Source: Pseudogymnoascus destructans
Taxonomy: Eukaryota; Ascomycota; Leotiomycetes; Thelebolales; Thelebolaceae
Length of the DNA: 64,000 nt
NCBI RefSeq assembly: GCF_001641265.1
Contig: NW_020167527.1
Coordinates: 62,001-126,000 of the forward strand
Direction: 5' to 3'
Shown here: positions 32,167 to 43,540 of the stretch, one piece after another
Layout of the letters: each line of letters begins with the position of its first letter
How positions within the stretch are numbered: the first letter of the stretch is position 1
The notes under the pieces: model-generated
What the model was told of the DNA's origin: nothing
The model's database searches: none
Seen by the model: the letters and a program-made list of their open reading frames with translations, nothing else
Program-made: the position numbers and the translations under genes

Positions 32167-34353
32167 ATGGAGCCGTCGCCCCTCACCCAGCAGAGCAGAC
32201 CTGAGGTGTTTCAACAGAAGATCGTCGAGCTGTACGACGCACTCTTCAAGGTAACATTCCGTGCCGGCTTACGCACTGTCGACGCCAATGATTGTATGTT
32301 AACTCTTCATCGCAGGATGAGCAAAGCGGCGACAAATCTGAGGGATTCTGGACTGAGTTCTTCCTCCTAAAACCGGACCTTGCGACGCTGAGGCGCATAC
32401 TGGCTGGATTAAGTCCCTCCGACCTGCTCAACCTTCAAGTTAGTCGCCAGCAAGCATGCTTATGAACAGGACTTACATACTATAGAATCAAACACGAAGC
32501 TTATTCCCTCGGGCAATTAAATGCATCAAAGCCGGAAGTGCTCCGGCAGATACCCATGCTCTCGATGTAAGACCATGCCCCGCTCCGACAAGGCTACGGC
32601 TAACATACCCAGACCCTTACAGTACTTTTAGCTTCAGTCTTGTCGAAGAAATATAACAACCCGAGTTCAGACATTATAAATGTGCTTGCGGGTTTGGACC
32701 AGGTAGACTCTGTCTTCACAGAGTTCGTTGCGGTGCTGGATAATACAATTCGGACAGGGCGCTCTTGTATGCACCCCTTATATACTCTCCCTGATCCAGC
32801 AGCACTGACACATTGCCAGTGGATATACGGCAAAAGGCCATCGAAGTAACATTATCCCTGACATCCGGCGCATATCAAACGAGCCTCCTCTCGTATTTCA
32901 CACATAGGGATTTATTCCCGTCACTGATGAAGGTATGGTTTACCCACGCCTCCCTCGTTCAATAAACTAACCTGGCCAGTTTATACAAGATACTGATTCT
33001 ATAACCCGAACCTTTGAACCATTTACTCTCCTTGGCTTACTAGCGAATTACAATAAGTTTGAGTTCCAAAATCCATACAGGTTACGGCTTGAGGATTTCG
33101 TGAACGAGGCCGCAATACAAAAGATTATCACATCTACCAGCGCCACATGCTCACGGTTACGGACAAAATATCTGGCCGTCCAAAATGACCTCCCAGAAGG
33201 GTGGTCACTCGCATCAGCGTTCGGCATGCTCGGTCTCGGCGGCTTAATCGGTGCGAAGCCAGCAGCGCTAGTGATCGACCCAGAAGTCGCCAAGAAGATG
33301 TTCGCAGAACTGTCAGTAGCTCCCTCTATTATCCATGGCATCTCCTAACTCCACCACAGTCCCGGCGCCGAAGCATCCGTGCTCCTCGCCACCTACGACT
33401 TCGTCCACTCCAACAAGCTCTTCTGCTTCAACCTCGTCACCCTTGAGCTCGAAAACAAGCAATCCGAACCCCCCATAGCAAGCTTCATATCACTAACCTC
33501 CTACCTCCTCGAACACGCCTACATCTCGACCCGCACCTCCCTCTACGCCCGCCTCAACCTCCTCACCATCCGCCTCCTCGTCGAAGACCCCAGCCTCTGC
33601 AAACGCATTTGCAGTCCCGAGAGCAAAACGCCCATCCGACTCTGCCGCCAGCGCTCCCCGTACCTCCCCCTCATCCGCGGCGATCGCGTGCTTGCTACCG
33701 CCCTCTTAGATGCTATGATTGATGGGATCAACCATAACCTCCGGCGCCGCCTTGATGTCGATCTATACGCCCTTTTCCTTGATATCCTGCAGCGCCTGGT
33801 TGCGCACCTGGCGCGCACACGCACTCGCCTGCCTTATCACTGGTCTGAGCTCTTCCGCTCCCTGCTGACGCTCATTCGCTTCATGGCTACGTACGCCGCG
33901 GATCTAGCGGGGCTACCACGCATCGACGCGCTGCAGGATGCGTTGGTGAATCTCATCGCGCTGGCGCTGTCGGCGGGTGAAGCCTTCCTGCCTACACCAG
34001 CGGCGTACGATGATCTCTTCTACAAGCTCGTAGAAACAGGTGACGTGCTCGTCAAATTCAGCGAAGCGTATGGACTTGCAAAACGACCTGGCTGCTCGAT
34101 CGGGACGCTCGTGAGCGTTAGCGCGCATTACAAGGAGCTGTTGAAAGATGGGGTTCGTGGGAGCGGGGTGAGGAATCTGACGAGTGCGCAGGTGGCGCAG
34201 GTGATTAAGCAGGGCTATGAGACGTTGAGTATTCAGACGAGGGAGGGGCTGGATGGGTGGGAGAAGTATAGGGAGGCGGATGAGAGAGTGTTTTTGAAGA
34301 AGGTGGCGAGGGCGGCGGTGGCGGATGCGAAGATGTTGGTTGGTGCGCCGTGA
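32167..34353 (+). CDS. Armadillo-like helical protein of the ARMH3/DUF1741 family
   Basis: Seven exons: 32167-32250, 32316-32438, 32486-32566, 32613-32766, 32820-32932, 32980-33311 and 33360-34353. All introns are 46-65 nt with GT-AG ends. The 626-residue product starts MEPSPLTQQSRPEVFQQKIV. It is all-helical and resembles the family of human ARMH3 (C10orf76) and fission yeast SPAC20F10.02c; key stretches are FWTEFFLLKPDLATLRRIL, TLLGLLANYNKFEFQNPYR and the conserved SVLLATYDFVHSNKLF. The human protein works at the Golgi with GBF1 and PI4KB; transferring that role here is inference. Donors of introns 2 (GTTAGT) and 6 (GTCAGT) are weak but the frame agrees. Confidence 0.85.
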
Positions 34354-36023
34354 GAGTAGATGGGTTTTTGTGTATAAAAGGCGTTTGAATGGGCTGGGAT
34401 GGGAAGCATGGGCCACGAGTTTTATACCAAAAACAGAATCTGAATCTGAATCTGAATCTGAATCTGAATATGAACAGAGACACTCTGGAGGGGTCTGCAT
34501 ATCCTGTGTCCCCGATATGGAACTGACAAGTGTCATCTCTTATGAGTTTTCATCTTAAGTCTTTACTCAATACTACCAGCAGGCAAACATTCAGCCGCAT
34601 AAACTCCCTAATCTCCAAAAATAGAACCATTCCCATCGAACCTCCAGCAACCGGGCACTCTTATCGGAGCTCCAAATGACGGATAACGATAAGCGCCGTC
34701 AGCAACCGCCAACCAATCGCTCCCCTCTTGGCGGGAACCCTGAAACGGCGCGGCGGGAAGAGTAGACGCCGCGTTGGCAGTGGGTTAGTTGGTGGTTGGC
34801 GGTCGTTGCTGCGTTGGCATGCACTGCCACGGTAGGATGGGTGTTGGTTGGGAGGTGCTCATATTTGTCCGTATAACGTCATTTCAAGAGTATGCGGGCC
34901 GACGATTGGGTCGCAAGCGCTGTCAGGTTCCAGGGACATGGAAACAGAAACGGAGAGAGCACCACCACAACGCAAGAATGCTGTGGCGACAAGGATGGCT
35001 TCTACATTCTAGCTTTGACTCTGAGGAATGTGGGCACAGCCATTAGATCGCCTTTGTGGCAGCCGTCACTTGATCCGGTGATGGTGATGATACTACTATT
35101 GTCTCGGTGAAAGCCGGGGAGATTGCGACCTTGGTGGCCACTCGCTCGTCACCCTCTTGGATGGCGGCGTCGTCATCTTTGTTGTATAGGTAGGCATGTT
35201 CATTCCATTTTTTTCTTGCTGTTGTTCATTGTCGTCGTGTCCGCGGAGTTGAGGAGGGAGAGGAGGAGAGTGAAGAACCCATGGCGTGTCAGACGGAGCA
35301 ACCCTTGAACGGATATTATACGCGCCAATCTCGCGGCCTATAAGCTTATTAACATAACACAAACCCCTGATTCTGTTGGAACTTAGCTTGGGCCTCAATC
35401 CACCGTCATCTTGCGTTGTCGCGCTTGGTGAATCAGTTGCGGCCTTTCCCAAGGAAACGACTGGCCAGCAGTGCTCAGCGCCTATATTTATCCCAGCGGC
35501 TTGACGGCTCGACGGCTCGACGACTCAACGACTCGACAACACACAAAGACAAGACGTTGGAGATTCGGCCTGGTGACCTAGTAGGGGCTTGAAACACTAA
35601 ACATCTAACAAAAGAAATCGCTTTGTGTAGTAACTGGCGCCGAGTCGCTGTCGCGTTTATTGGGGTACGCACGTGGTGGTGCGTGGGTGACTGTGAGCTG
35701 CAATAAAGAGGCGAGTGACTGCAGTTCGCCTGCGGTTTCTCAGTTATTCACCACGCATGCAGGCCATTCGATTGTTTTTTTCTTTCTCATTGTTATTGTC
35801 CTTGTCAATTGTCATTTTTCTTTACAATACAAATCACGGCCATTCAGATTTCCTATTGAGTCACCATCATGCACGGTTAATACCTCTCCGACTACAATAA
35901 TTATTTTCTTGCTTCTCATATACTCAAGATCAGAGATCACAACACACAACCATTCATGCGTTAGTTGCTACTGATAAAATCTTCATTTTCATTCTGTACA
36001 AAAACACACTTCATATACTAAAG
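34354..36023. other. Spacer between ARMH3 and PRM1
   Basis: About 1.7 kb. A hexanucleotide microsatellite lies near its start. The last 250 bp are T/C-rich, as in a PRM1 promoter and leader. No frame shows protein family character. Confidence 0.5.
34436..34470. repeat. Hexanucleotide microsatellite (GAATCT), about six copies
   Basis: GAATCT is repeated without interruption five to six times about 80 bp after the ARMH3 stop codon, probably within its 3' untranslated region. Confidence 0.85.
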
Positions 36024-38264
36024 ATGTCTACCTTGGCTGGCCTCAGGAGCATCATGGCACACGTACACATGCCTCCCTCGAAAGCAGACTCCTTTCCCCC
36101 GCTCCCGGGGAACCTCGACGCCCGCCATCACGATTTACAGGGCGAATACGCCCGCGACAGCAACGGCCATATCGCACCCGACGCACAATACACTCCATAC
36201 CTTGGGCTGAGAGCAAAGTTATCACAGGTGTGGATCAACAAATGGACGATCCTGCTGCTGCTCGTCCTCGCAAGAGTCCTCCTGGCCATCCAGGGCCTTG
36301 ATAACAACATCGCATCCGCCAAAGCCAAAGCTCTCTCGGCATGCACGAGCGTGGAGAATGTGGGCAGCGCTATGGCTTCGATGCCTCACTACATGTCAGG
36401 GGGCGTCAACGCCATGGCTGCCAGCGGCGTAACGAAAGCCGTAAATGGTCTTATGAGCATGTTGATGCTTGCGGTTACGGGGGTCGAAGAGATCGTTCTA
36501 TTCATCATCAACATGATGACCTCGACTTATATTTGCTTGATTACGTTGGTTGTTGGAGGAGCATTGCACGCCGCCTTGGAAGTCATCGATAAGGCAGGCC
36601 AGTTCCTCAACAAGACCTTGGGTACCGTTACAGGCGAGATTACGGACGGCATTAATGGTTTCCAAAGCCATATGAACACCTTCCTCAAGGACATCGCTGG
36701 AGTCACCGGACTTTTCGGGGGCAAATCAAGCCCGCCAACCATCGATCTCACGTCAGAGATGAACAAGCTGAAGAGCATCAACTTCAATGCCGCCAACCTC
36801 GACACCAACGTCAAGGCACTCGATGCCAAGATCCCAGACTTCAGCGAGGTCCACAACTTCACCAACAACCTGATCCGCACGCCCTTTGAGGAGATCAAGA
36901 AGCTGATCAACGCGTCGACAATCGGGTACAGGTTTGACAAGTCCGTCTTCCCCGTCGCCCAGAAGGAGGCTCTTACCTTCTGCTCCGACAACAACGGCAT
37001 CAACGATTTCTTCAATGGTCTTTCTAAAACTGCCGATGTCGCCCGCAAGGCTTTCATCGGTATCGTCGTTGCCCTGGCGATCATCGCCTGTGTGCCCATG
37101 GCCTACCGCGAGATTCGGAAGTGGCGCATCACCAAGCAGCGCGCCCTGCTCATCCAGAAGCAGGCGTTCGACCCAATGGACTTGATGTACCTCGTCGCGC
37201 GCCCCTACACCTCAACCGCCGGCATCAAAGTAGCCTCTAAAATGAAGACCACTAAAAAACAGGTTCTCATGCGTTGGTTCGTCGCGTACATCACCACCAT
37301 CCCCGCCCTCTTCGTCCTCCTCCTCGCATTCGCGGGCTTCTTCTCCTGCCTCTGCCAATACATCCTCGTGCGCACAATCGAGAAGGAAGTCCCCGCCCTA
37401 ACCAACCAAGTCGGCGACTTCAGCCAAAACGTCGTCCTCGCCCTCAACAACGCGTCCGAGCAATGGGCCACCGGCGCCAACAGCGTCATCACCTCCACAA
37501 ACACCAAGATCAACACCGACGTCTTTGGCTGGGTAACCACCTCCACCACCGCAGTAAACCACACCCTCAACGTCTTCGTGGACATGGTCGACAGCCTCCT
37601 CAACGAGACCTTTGGTGGCACCATCCTCTACACCCCCATCCAAGAGAGCCTCAACTGCCTCCTCCTCCTCAAAATCCAGGGTATCGAGAAGGGCCTAACC
37701 TGGGTCCACGATAACGCCCACGTCGCCTTCCCGCTTTTTGAAAAGGACGTCTTCTCCCTCGGCGCGGCGGCTTCGTTGTCGGGTGAGCCGGATGCGGAGT
37801 CCTTCCTCGCGTCGCCAGGGTCGAGCGCCTCGGATGATATCTCGGGGGCTGTTCAGCACGTGGTGGATTTCATGTACAAGACCATCCGCGAGGAAGCCAT
37901 CATCGCCACCGTCCTCTTCGCCGTCTACCTTCTCATCGTGCTCACCGGCGCCAGCCGCCTCATGGTCGGGCTCATGACCCGCGACAAGACGCGCGCCGAA
38001 GGCGGAGGCGCCCCGGCGTTTTCCCCGCCGTATGAGGAGCGTGAGATGAGGCCGGCGGAGTTTGGCGCGTTTAGAGGGGAGGTGGAGACGCCATTTCCGA
38101 GGGATAATCAAGATGGGCCGTGGATGGTGGGTGCGGTTGGGGGGGAGCAGCTGGAGAAGGTCGGGCATGTGGGACATGGAGCGCAGAGGAGTGTGGGGGA
38201 GGCGAGTGTGGGGGGGCATGGGAGGGCGAGTAGTTATGGGTTTGTGGGGGAGAAGGGGGGGTGA
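36024..38264 (+). CDS. PRM1: Plasma membrane fusion protein PRM1
   Basis: PRM1 supports plasma membrane fusion in mating and hyphal or germling fusion. The intronless 746-residue frame has the family layout of multiple membrane segments: about 74-92 (WTILLLLVLARVLLAIQGL), 145-187, 343-361 (AFIGIVVALAIIACVPM), 415-450 (VAYITTIPALFVLLLAFAGF) and about 632-655. The large extracellular loops between them contain NxT/S sites such as NFTN, NNAS and NHTL. Start codons at residues 12 (MAHVHMPPSK) or 16 are also possible. The cytosolic tail is Gly/Glu-rich, with codons strongly biased to GGG. The family match is strong and the length is typical. Confidence 0.92.
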   Translation: MSTLAGLRSIMAHVHMPPSKADSFPPLPGNLDARHHDLQGEYARDSNGHIAPDAQYTPYLGLRAKLSQVWINKWTILLLLVLARVLLAIQGLDNNIASAKAKALSACTSVENVGSAMASMPHYMSGGVNAMAASGVTKAVNGLMSMLMLAVTGVEEIVLFIINMMTSTYICLITLVVGGALHAALEVIDKAGQFLNKTLGTVTGEITDGINGFQSHMNTFLKDIAGVTGLFGGKSSPPTIDLTSEMNKLKSINFNAANLDTNVKALDAKIPDFSEVHNFTNNLIRTPFEEIKKLINASTIGYRFDKSVFPVAQKEALTFCSDNNGINDFFNGLSKTADVARKAFIGIVVALAIIACVPMAYREIRKWRITKQRALLIQKQAFDPMDLMYLVARPYTSTAGIKVASKMKTTKKQVLMRWFVAYITTIPALFVLLLAFAGFFSCLCQYILVRTIEKEVPALTNQVGDFSQNVVLALNNASEQWATGANSVITSTNTKINTDVFGWVTTSTTAVNHTLNVFVDMVDSLLNETFGGTILYTPIQESLNCLLLLKIQGIEKGLTWVHDNAHVAFPLFEKDVFSLGAAASLSGEPDAESFLASPGSSASDDISGAVQHVVDFMYKTIREEAIIATVLFAVYLLIVLTGASRLMVGLMTRDKTRAEGGGAPAFSPPYEEREMRPAEFGAFRGEVETPFPRDNQDGPWMVGAVGGEQLEKVGHVGHGAQRSVGEASVGGHGRASSYGFVGEKGG

Positions 38265-38687
38265 ATAAAGGGTGATTTAGATTTTTGCATGGAGGGGGGT
38301 TGGATGGCGTTTTGGTGGGGGGTAATCTTCAAAGGGGGGGTGGTGTGGAGTTTGGGAGTGTATATGTATGTAGAATTTGGTGCCTATAATTTTTTGCACC
38401 TGGTGGTATAGAAACATGTGTCGTGTGCTTGGGGCGGAGGGATGCAGAGGGAAGGAGGGTTAGGAATAAAAATGAGACGTAAATAACAAGAATTAAAACG
38501 GACTGCTGGAGGTGGCGACTGCGATGGTGCTGTGGTTCTCCATCCATACATTTTCACCCCGGTTTCCTGTTCACAAAATGCCTTTCTCTTGTGAGTCTGG
38601 GACACACAGCACAACCAATTCGCGAGCACAGTTGAACCCGAAACTGTAATTGTATTATCTCGTATCCCCATATTTGTGTATCCCCCC
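38265..38687. other. Convergent spacer PRM1/VPS29
   Basis: 3' flanks of two converging genes. G-rich at first, then AT-rich. No gene. Confidence 0.5.
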
Positions 38688-39371
38688 TCACGCCTCAACC
38701 TTCTTCGTAAACGTCACCTTCTCCACCGCCACACTCTCCGCTCCCTTATCATCGGTCTTAAGCTGATACACGTACAGCGTGAGCGAAATCCCTTGGACCT
38801 ATATCACAGTCAGCCCCCCCCCCTCTTACAGCAAGGAAGCACACTCACATCCATCAAACAAAAACTCGCCTCCCCCCCCCCAACCCCCGTCCCACTCCCC
38901 GGATTCACAAAAAACCTCTCCCCATACTCATACGCATCGAACCTCCCCGTCCCCCCCAACAAAGCACATCAACATCCAACCTCCTCGCCTCCGCCAACAG
39001 TGCATCCGCTTCCCCCGGCACCACCACACTAAACCCCTCCAAAAACCCAATTTTCAGACTCCCATGCGTTGCTACGCCGGATAATGGCAAGGAGGGGGCG
39101 TCGGCGTCGAAGCGGCCACGGACTAGCTTGAGGTCGGGGGAGATGGAGCGAAGGTAGGTGTAGGTTGCGCTGTCGGTGAGGTTGCCGAGACAGAGGGTTT
39201 GTCCGATTTTGCCGGGGGTGAGGAGTTTTTTGAACTAGAGGGGGAGGGTTAGCTGGGATGGATTGGTGGGGAGGGGAGCGGGAGGGGAGGGGGAAGTGCC
39301 TTTGCGGGAATGTCGATTGCGCGGTCGGGGATGTGGAGGTCGCCGATTACGAGGACGAGGCGGGATGTCAT
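38688..39371 (-). CDS. VPS29: Retromer subunit VPS29 (apparent frameshift in a G7 run)
   Basis: VPS29 is a metallophosphoesterase-fold scaffold of the retromer, which returns cargo from endosomes to the Golgi. Exons are 39300-39371, 38849-39234 and 38688-38798. Recognisable blocks are LVLVIGDLHIPDRAIDIPAK, FKKLLTPGKIGQTLCLGNLT, RGRFDADA, KIGFLEGFSVVVPG, and RFFVNPGSGTG then SFCLMD. Intron 1 (39235-39299) uses a GC donor (AAG|GCACTT); intron 2 (38799-38848) has GTGAGT. After DVDVLCWGG the family frame continues only if one more G is counted in the run at 38951-38957 (C7 on the plus strand). As written the coding length is 569 nt, not a multiple of three. I take this as a probable homopolymer undercall; with one base added the product is 189 residues, normal for VPS29. 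A true pseudogene is less likely because all else is conserved. Confidence 0.88.
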
Positions 39372-40067
39372 TTTGGGTGTGGGCGGCGCTGTGGCCAGTT
39401 GGTGGTGGGCGTGGTGTTGGTAGTGTAATGAGGGGATTGGAGGGTGTGTGAGGGGCGTGGGTGAGCTGGGTTGAGGCTATGGTGGTGGTGGTGGTGGTGG
39501 TGGTGATGGAGGGGAGCTTGGTGAGATGGATGCGAGCGAGGCTGCTAAATACAACCCGGCTCGTTTCCCGTGAGGGTGACAAGGCTGCGTGCGCCACAGC
39601 ACAGCGGAGATAGGACAGGGACAGGCGTGGCTTACGTAGATGTCACGTGGCACTAGAGTAGTCTCACCATCCATTCTTCCTATAATTAACTGCAACCCTT
39701 TTTATACAATATTGATACTTTAGAATCACCATTGACTATTCTAGACTACGTAACGAGCACAGTCTTCCGAAAAAATTGGCGCGGCGCCGATCGAGCGCCC
39801 GACCGACCCATCGATAACATGCCCATGTGTTCCATCCGACAACAGTACCACTCATTCCGTAAAATCAACCATCAACATCCCATCACAACCGTTAAAAAAC
39901 ATCCCATCATTTCGGCGGCACATCCCCGCATGCGGAGGGTTGGCTCCCCCTTGCAGTTGAGATCGTAGTTAACTTCGCCGCGGGGGCAACCATGCATCAA
40001 CAGTGTGTGTGTATCGCGAATTTTATATGCCCGGCGTCTCCGTAACATATTCACAGGCGGGAACAAG
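39372..40067. other. VPS29 upstream region and acetyl-CoA synthetase 3' flank
   Basis: Contains a short GTG trinucleotide run at about 39478-39505 and an AT-rich stretch from 39690. No supported gene. Confidence 0.5.
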
Positions 40068-42377
40068 TCACTTCTGGGCGCGGCCGCTCTTGACGGTCTG
40101 GATGATCTGGTCGACGACGCTGGGGTCGGAGAGCTGGTTTCACATTAGCCATTTGCCCGTCTACAAGGAATCAGTCGGAGGATGGAACTTACAGTAGTGA
40201 TATCTCCCAACGAGTCCTCCTCGCCCGCCATAATCTTCCTCAAGATCCTACGCATGATCTTTCCACTACGGGTCTTGGGCAGGTCGGAGACGATGATGAT
40301 GGTCTTGGGCGCCGCGAATGGGCCAATGCTCTTGCGCACCTGTAGGATGAGGTCCTTCCTCAGCTGGTCGTTGATCTCGTTGCCGTCCTTGATGGAGACG
40401 AAGGCGTTGACAGCCTGGCCGGTGAGGTCGTCAGCAACGCCGACGACGGCGGCTTCGGCGACGGCGGCGTGCTCGATCAGCGCGGCTTCGATCTCGGCGG
40501 TGGAGAGACGGTGGCCGGAGACGTTAACGACGTCGTCGACACGTCCGCGGATCCAGTAGTAGCCGTCGTGGTCACGTCCGGCTCCGTCGCCTGTGAACTA
40601 GATGGGGGTTAGGTTTAGCTATGGAATGGGAGCATCAAACTTACGTAGTATCCTGGGTACACGGTCAGGTAGGTCTCCATGTAACGCTTGTGCGCACCCC
40701 AGACAGTGCGGGCCATGCTGGGCCAGGCGTGCTTGAAGGCAAGAACGCCCTCGACATCGTTGCCAGCGACCTCCTTGCCAGAGACAGGGTCAATGATGGC
40801 AGGCTCGATGCCGAAGAATGGAAGGGAGGCACTGCCGGGCTTGGTGGGGGTAACGCCAGCAAGCGGGGTGATGACGTGGGAGCCGGTCTCGGTTTGCCAG
40901 TAGGTATCAACAACCTGGCACTCCTTCTTTCCGACGGTGTCGTGGTACCACTTCCACACATCAGGAGCGATTGGCTCACCGACCGTTCCGAGAACACGGA
41001 GGGTCTTCATCTGAGCGGTGATGTGCTGGTCGCCGGCGCGCTTGAGCAGTCTCAGGGCGGTGGGTGCGACGTAGAATTGAGTGATGCCGTGCTTTTCAAT
41101 GGTATCCCAGTATCTGGAGAAGTTGGGGTACGCGGGGGTTCCCTCGAAGACGACCGTGGCAATACCAAGGAGCAGTGGTGCGTAGACAACGTAGGTGTGG
41201 CCGGTAACCCATCCGACATCACCAGCACAGAAGAACTTGTCGGTATCATGGATATCGAAGACGTACTTTCCAGTCATAGCCGCACCGAGAAGGTAGCCAC
41301 CGGTGCTGTGCATGAGGCCCTTTGGCTTACCAGTGGAACCAGAGGTGTAGAGGAGGAACAGAGGATCCTCGGAGTTCATTGGCTCTGGGGCAATGTAGGC
41401 GGGCCACTTCTCGACCTCCTCATGCCACCACCAATCTCTACCGGTGGTCCATGGGACATCGGCTCCGGTGCGCTGGTAAACCAGGCAGCTGGTGACATTT
41501 GGGCACTGCTTGAGTGCGTCGTCCACAATCTTCTTGGTGGCAATAACCTTTCCTCCACGCTTGCCCTCGTCGCTGGTGATGACAACCTTGGACTTGGCGT
41601 CGTTGACACGGTCGCGCAGGGAATCGGCCGAGAAACCAGCGAAAACGACGGAGTGCACGGCACCGATACGCGCGCAGGCAAGGAATGCGACGAGTGCCTC
41701 CGGAATCATGGGAAGGTAGATCGCAACAGTGTCGCCCTTCTGGACGCCCATCTGCTTGAGGACGTGAGCGGTCTTGCAGACCTGGCGGAGAAGCTCGCCA
41801 TAGGTCAGGGTACGGCCCTCGTTGGGCTCGTCAGCCTCGTAGATGATGGCTGCCTTGTCTGGGTTCTTGATGGCGTGGCGGTCGACACAGTTGTATGAGG
41901 CGTTGATCTCGCCCTCCAGGAACCACGCGTTGTCGCCGTCGTTCAGGTTGCCGGTGTGGACGGTCTGGAAGTCTTTCGACCAGGTCAAGTGCTCACGCGC
42001 GTGCTTGCCCCAAAACTTCTCTGGCTCCGTAATGGACTCTTTGTACATGGACTCGTATTCCGAAATGCCTAACGCGTAATTAGTATTGGCGCACACATAG
42101 CTGAGGAAGTCTAAGACGCGCTTACCATCGATATGGGGCTTGCTGGGGTGCTCTGTTTTGAAAGTTAGCTGTGCTACATTCTATAGCTTGTACTACAGGT
42201 GTCATTGTGTTCCTTACTCTCAAACAACTTCGTGGGTGGTGCTGCGAACGAGGTTAGCCACGGTAGTTCTGGGGAGCTTCATCTACCCCTCCATGGAGGG
42301 TACTTACGGTATGTTACAACCTCGTGCGCCTCGACGACCACGGGGCCCGCGGTGGGGACAACATCGCCTTCAGACAT
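40068..42377 (-). CDS. Acetyl-coenzyme A synthetase
   Basis: Makes acetyl-CoA from acetate, ATP and CoA; the orthologue of Aspergillus facA and yeast ACS1/ACS2. Six exons: 42308-42377, 42218-42241, 42126-42152, 40645-42068, 40193-40597 and 40068-40133. Introns are 47-66 nt with GTAAG donors. Exons 2 and 3 are only 24 and 27 nt, but together they encode a family-like PPTKLFEKHPSKPHIDG. The product is 671 residues, the usual length. The adenylation motif LLYTSGSTGKPKGLMHSTGG, DVGWVTGHTYVVYAPL, VDTYWQTETGSHVITP and the C-terminal KTRSGKIMRRILRKI, with the regulatory and catalytic Lys, are intact. The last exon ends VKSGRAQK, with no peroxisomal signal, so the enzyme is probably cytosolic or nuclear. 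Confidence 0.95.
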
Positions 42378-42941
42378 GGCGAAGGTGAGATCGATGGGTA
42401 TAGGTTCAAGTGTTCACCGAAGTGAGAAAATCAAGGTTGAAGTGTTGAGCAGCTTGGCTGTGGAAGAAGGTAGCGGTTAGTGAATGGTTGACCGAAAATG
42501 CGGGGGTACTTTAAACGTTGGGTGCTTCTGTCTGGGGGTCTGGGCACCGATAAGGGTCCGATCGGGCTTGGGGGCTTGGGGGGGGGCGACGTCGGTCGTG
42601 CGGGTGATAAATGCAAAAGCCGAAGGGTCTTACGGAAATTGTTTCTGTGTTCCCAGATCTGACCTGACTTGATGGGGTGAATTCAGAGGTTGCGGCTGCG
42701 TACGCGTGGTGATTGTGGAATGTGGTGTTTTGGTTATTGTTTGTTTTCGTGGGTCTGCGACAAGGTGAGCTCTAGGTTCGCCCGTTTGTGCGGAAGAAGA
42801 TGCGAGATACAGGGAGAGCTCGAGGTAAACAGAGACAGGATGCCGATGAGAACAGAGAGTTGAGATGTATCTGGCAGAGGTCATGTTAGAGAAGTAGAAA
42901 GGTATGCTTACGAGGAGGTAGAAGTATAGAGATGTGAGGTT
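42378..42941. other. Acetyl-CoA synthetase upstream region
   Basis: Promoter and leader of the acetyl-CoA synthetase gene. A G-rich block lies at about 42560-42590. No gene on either strand. Confidence 0.5.
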
Positions 42942-43040
42942 GGTGAGGGTGAAGTGAGGGTGAAGTGAGGTGAAGTGAGGGTGAAGTGAGGGTGAAGTGA
43001 GGGTGAAGTGAGGGTGAAAGTGAGGTTGAAAGTGAGGTTG
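42942..43040. repeat. 11-bp tandem repeat (GGTGAAGTGAG), about eight copies
   Basis: GGTGAAGTGAG units with small length changes, ending in diverged GTTGAAAGTGAG copies. It lies about 0.6 kb upstream of the acetyl-CoA synthetase start. Confidence 0.8.
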
Positions 43041-43288
43041 TAAGGAAAGAAAGGTGGAGGGTGGGGGAAGGAAATGGAGGAGGAGGGGAGGACGGGTGGC
43101 AATATGTAAGTTATAAGTTAGTACTCGAGGTAACTTAGTTGTAGTACTCTATAACTTTGGGAGGGGATGTGAGACCTTGTTGTCCTCATGCACCAACATC
43201 AACAACATCGCATGTATTTCCATTATATTCCAATACATAAAACTATGTTCATTCGGTGGATACTTGTGCCTGTAACTGCAGCTGTAGT

Positions 43289-43540
43289 CATCCAGCTCAG
43301 ACTTCATCCAGCTCAGACTTCATCCAGCTCAGACTTCATCCAGCTCACACCTCATCCAGCTCAGACCTCATCCAGCTCAGACTTCATCCAGCTCAGACTT
43401 CATCCAGCTCAGACTTCATCCAGCTCAGACTTCATCCAGCTCAGACTTCATCCAGCTCAGACTTCATCCAGCTCACACCTCATCCAGCTCAGACCTCATC
43501 CAGCTCAGACTTCATCCAGCTCACACCTCATCCAGCTCAG
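43289..43540. repeat. 16-bp minisatellite (CATCCAGCTCAGACTT), about 16 copies
   Basis: Nearly perfect 16-bp units, with ACTT/ACCT and CAGAC/CACAC variants arranged in blocks. As 16 is not a multiple of three and no unit makes a stop, two plus-strand frames translate it as a 16-residue repeat (HPAQTSSSSDFIQLRL). I regard that as a by-product, not a protein. Confidence 0.9.

Noticed and set aside
40621..41898. A 425-codon plus-strand frame opposite acetyl-CoA synthetase
   Set aside because: Shadow of the conserved enzyme frame; no protein-like motifs.
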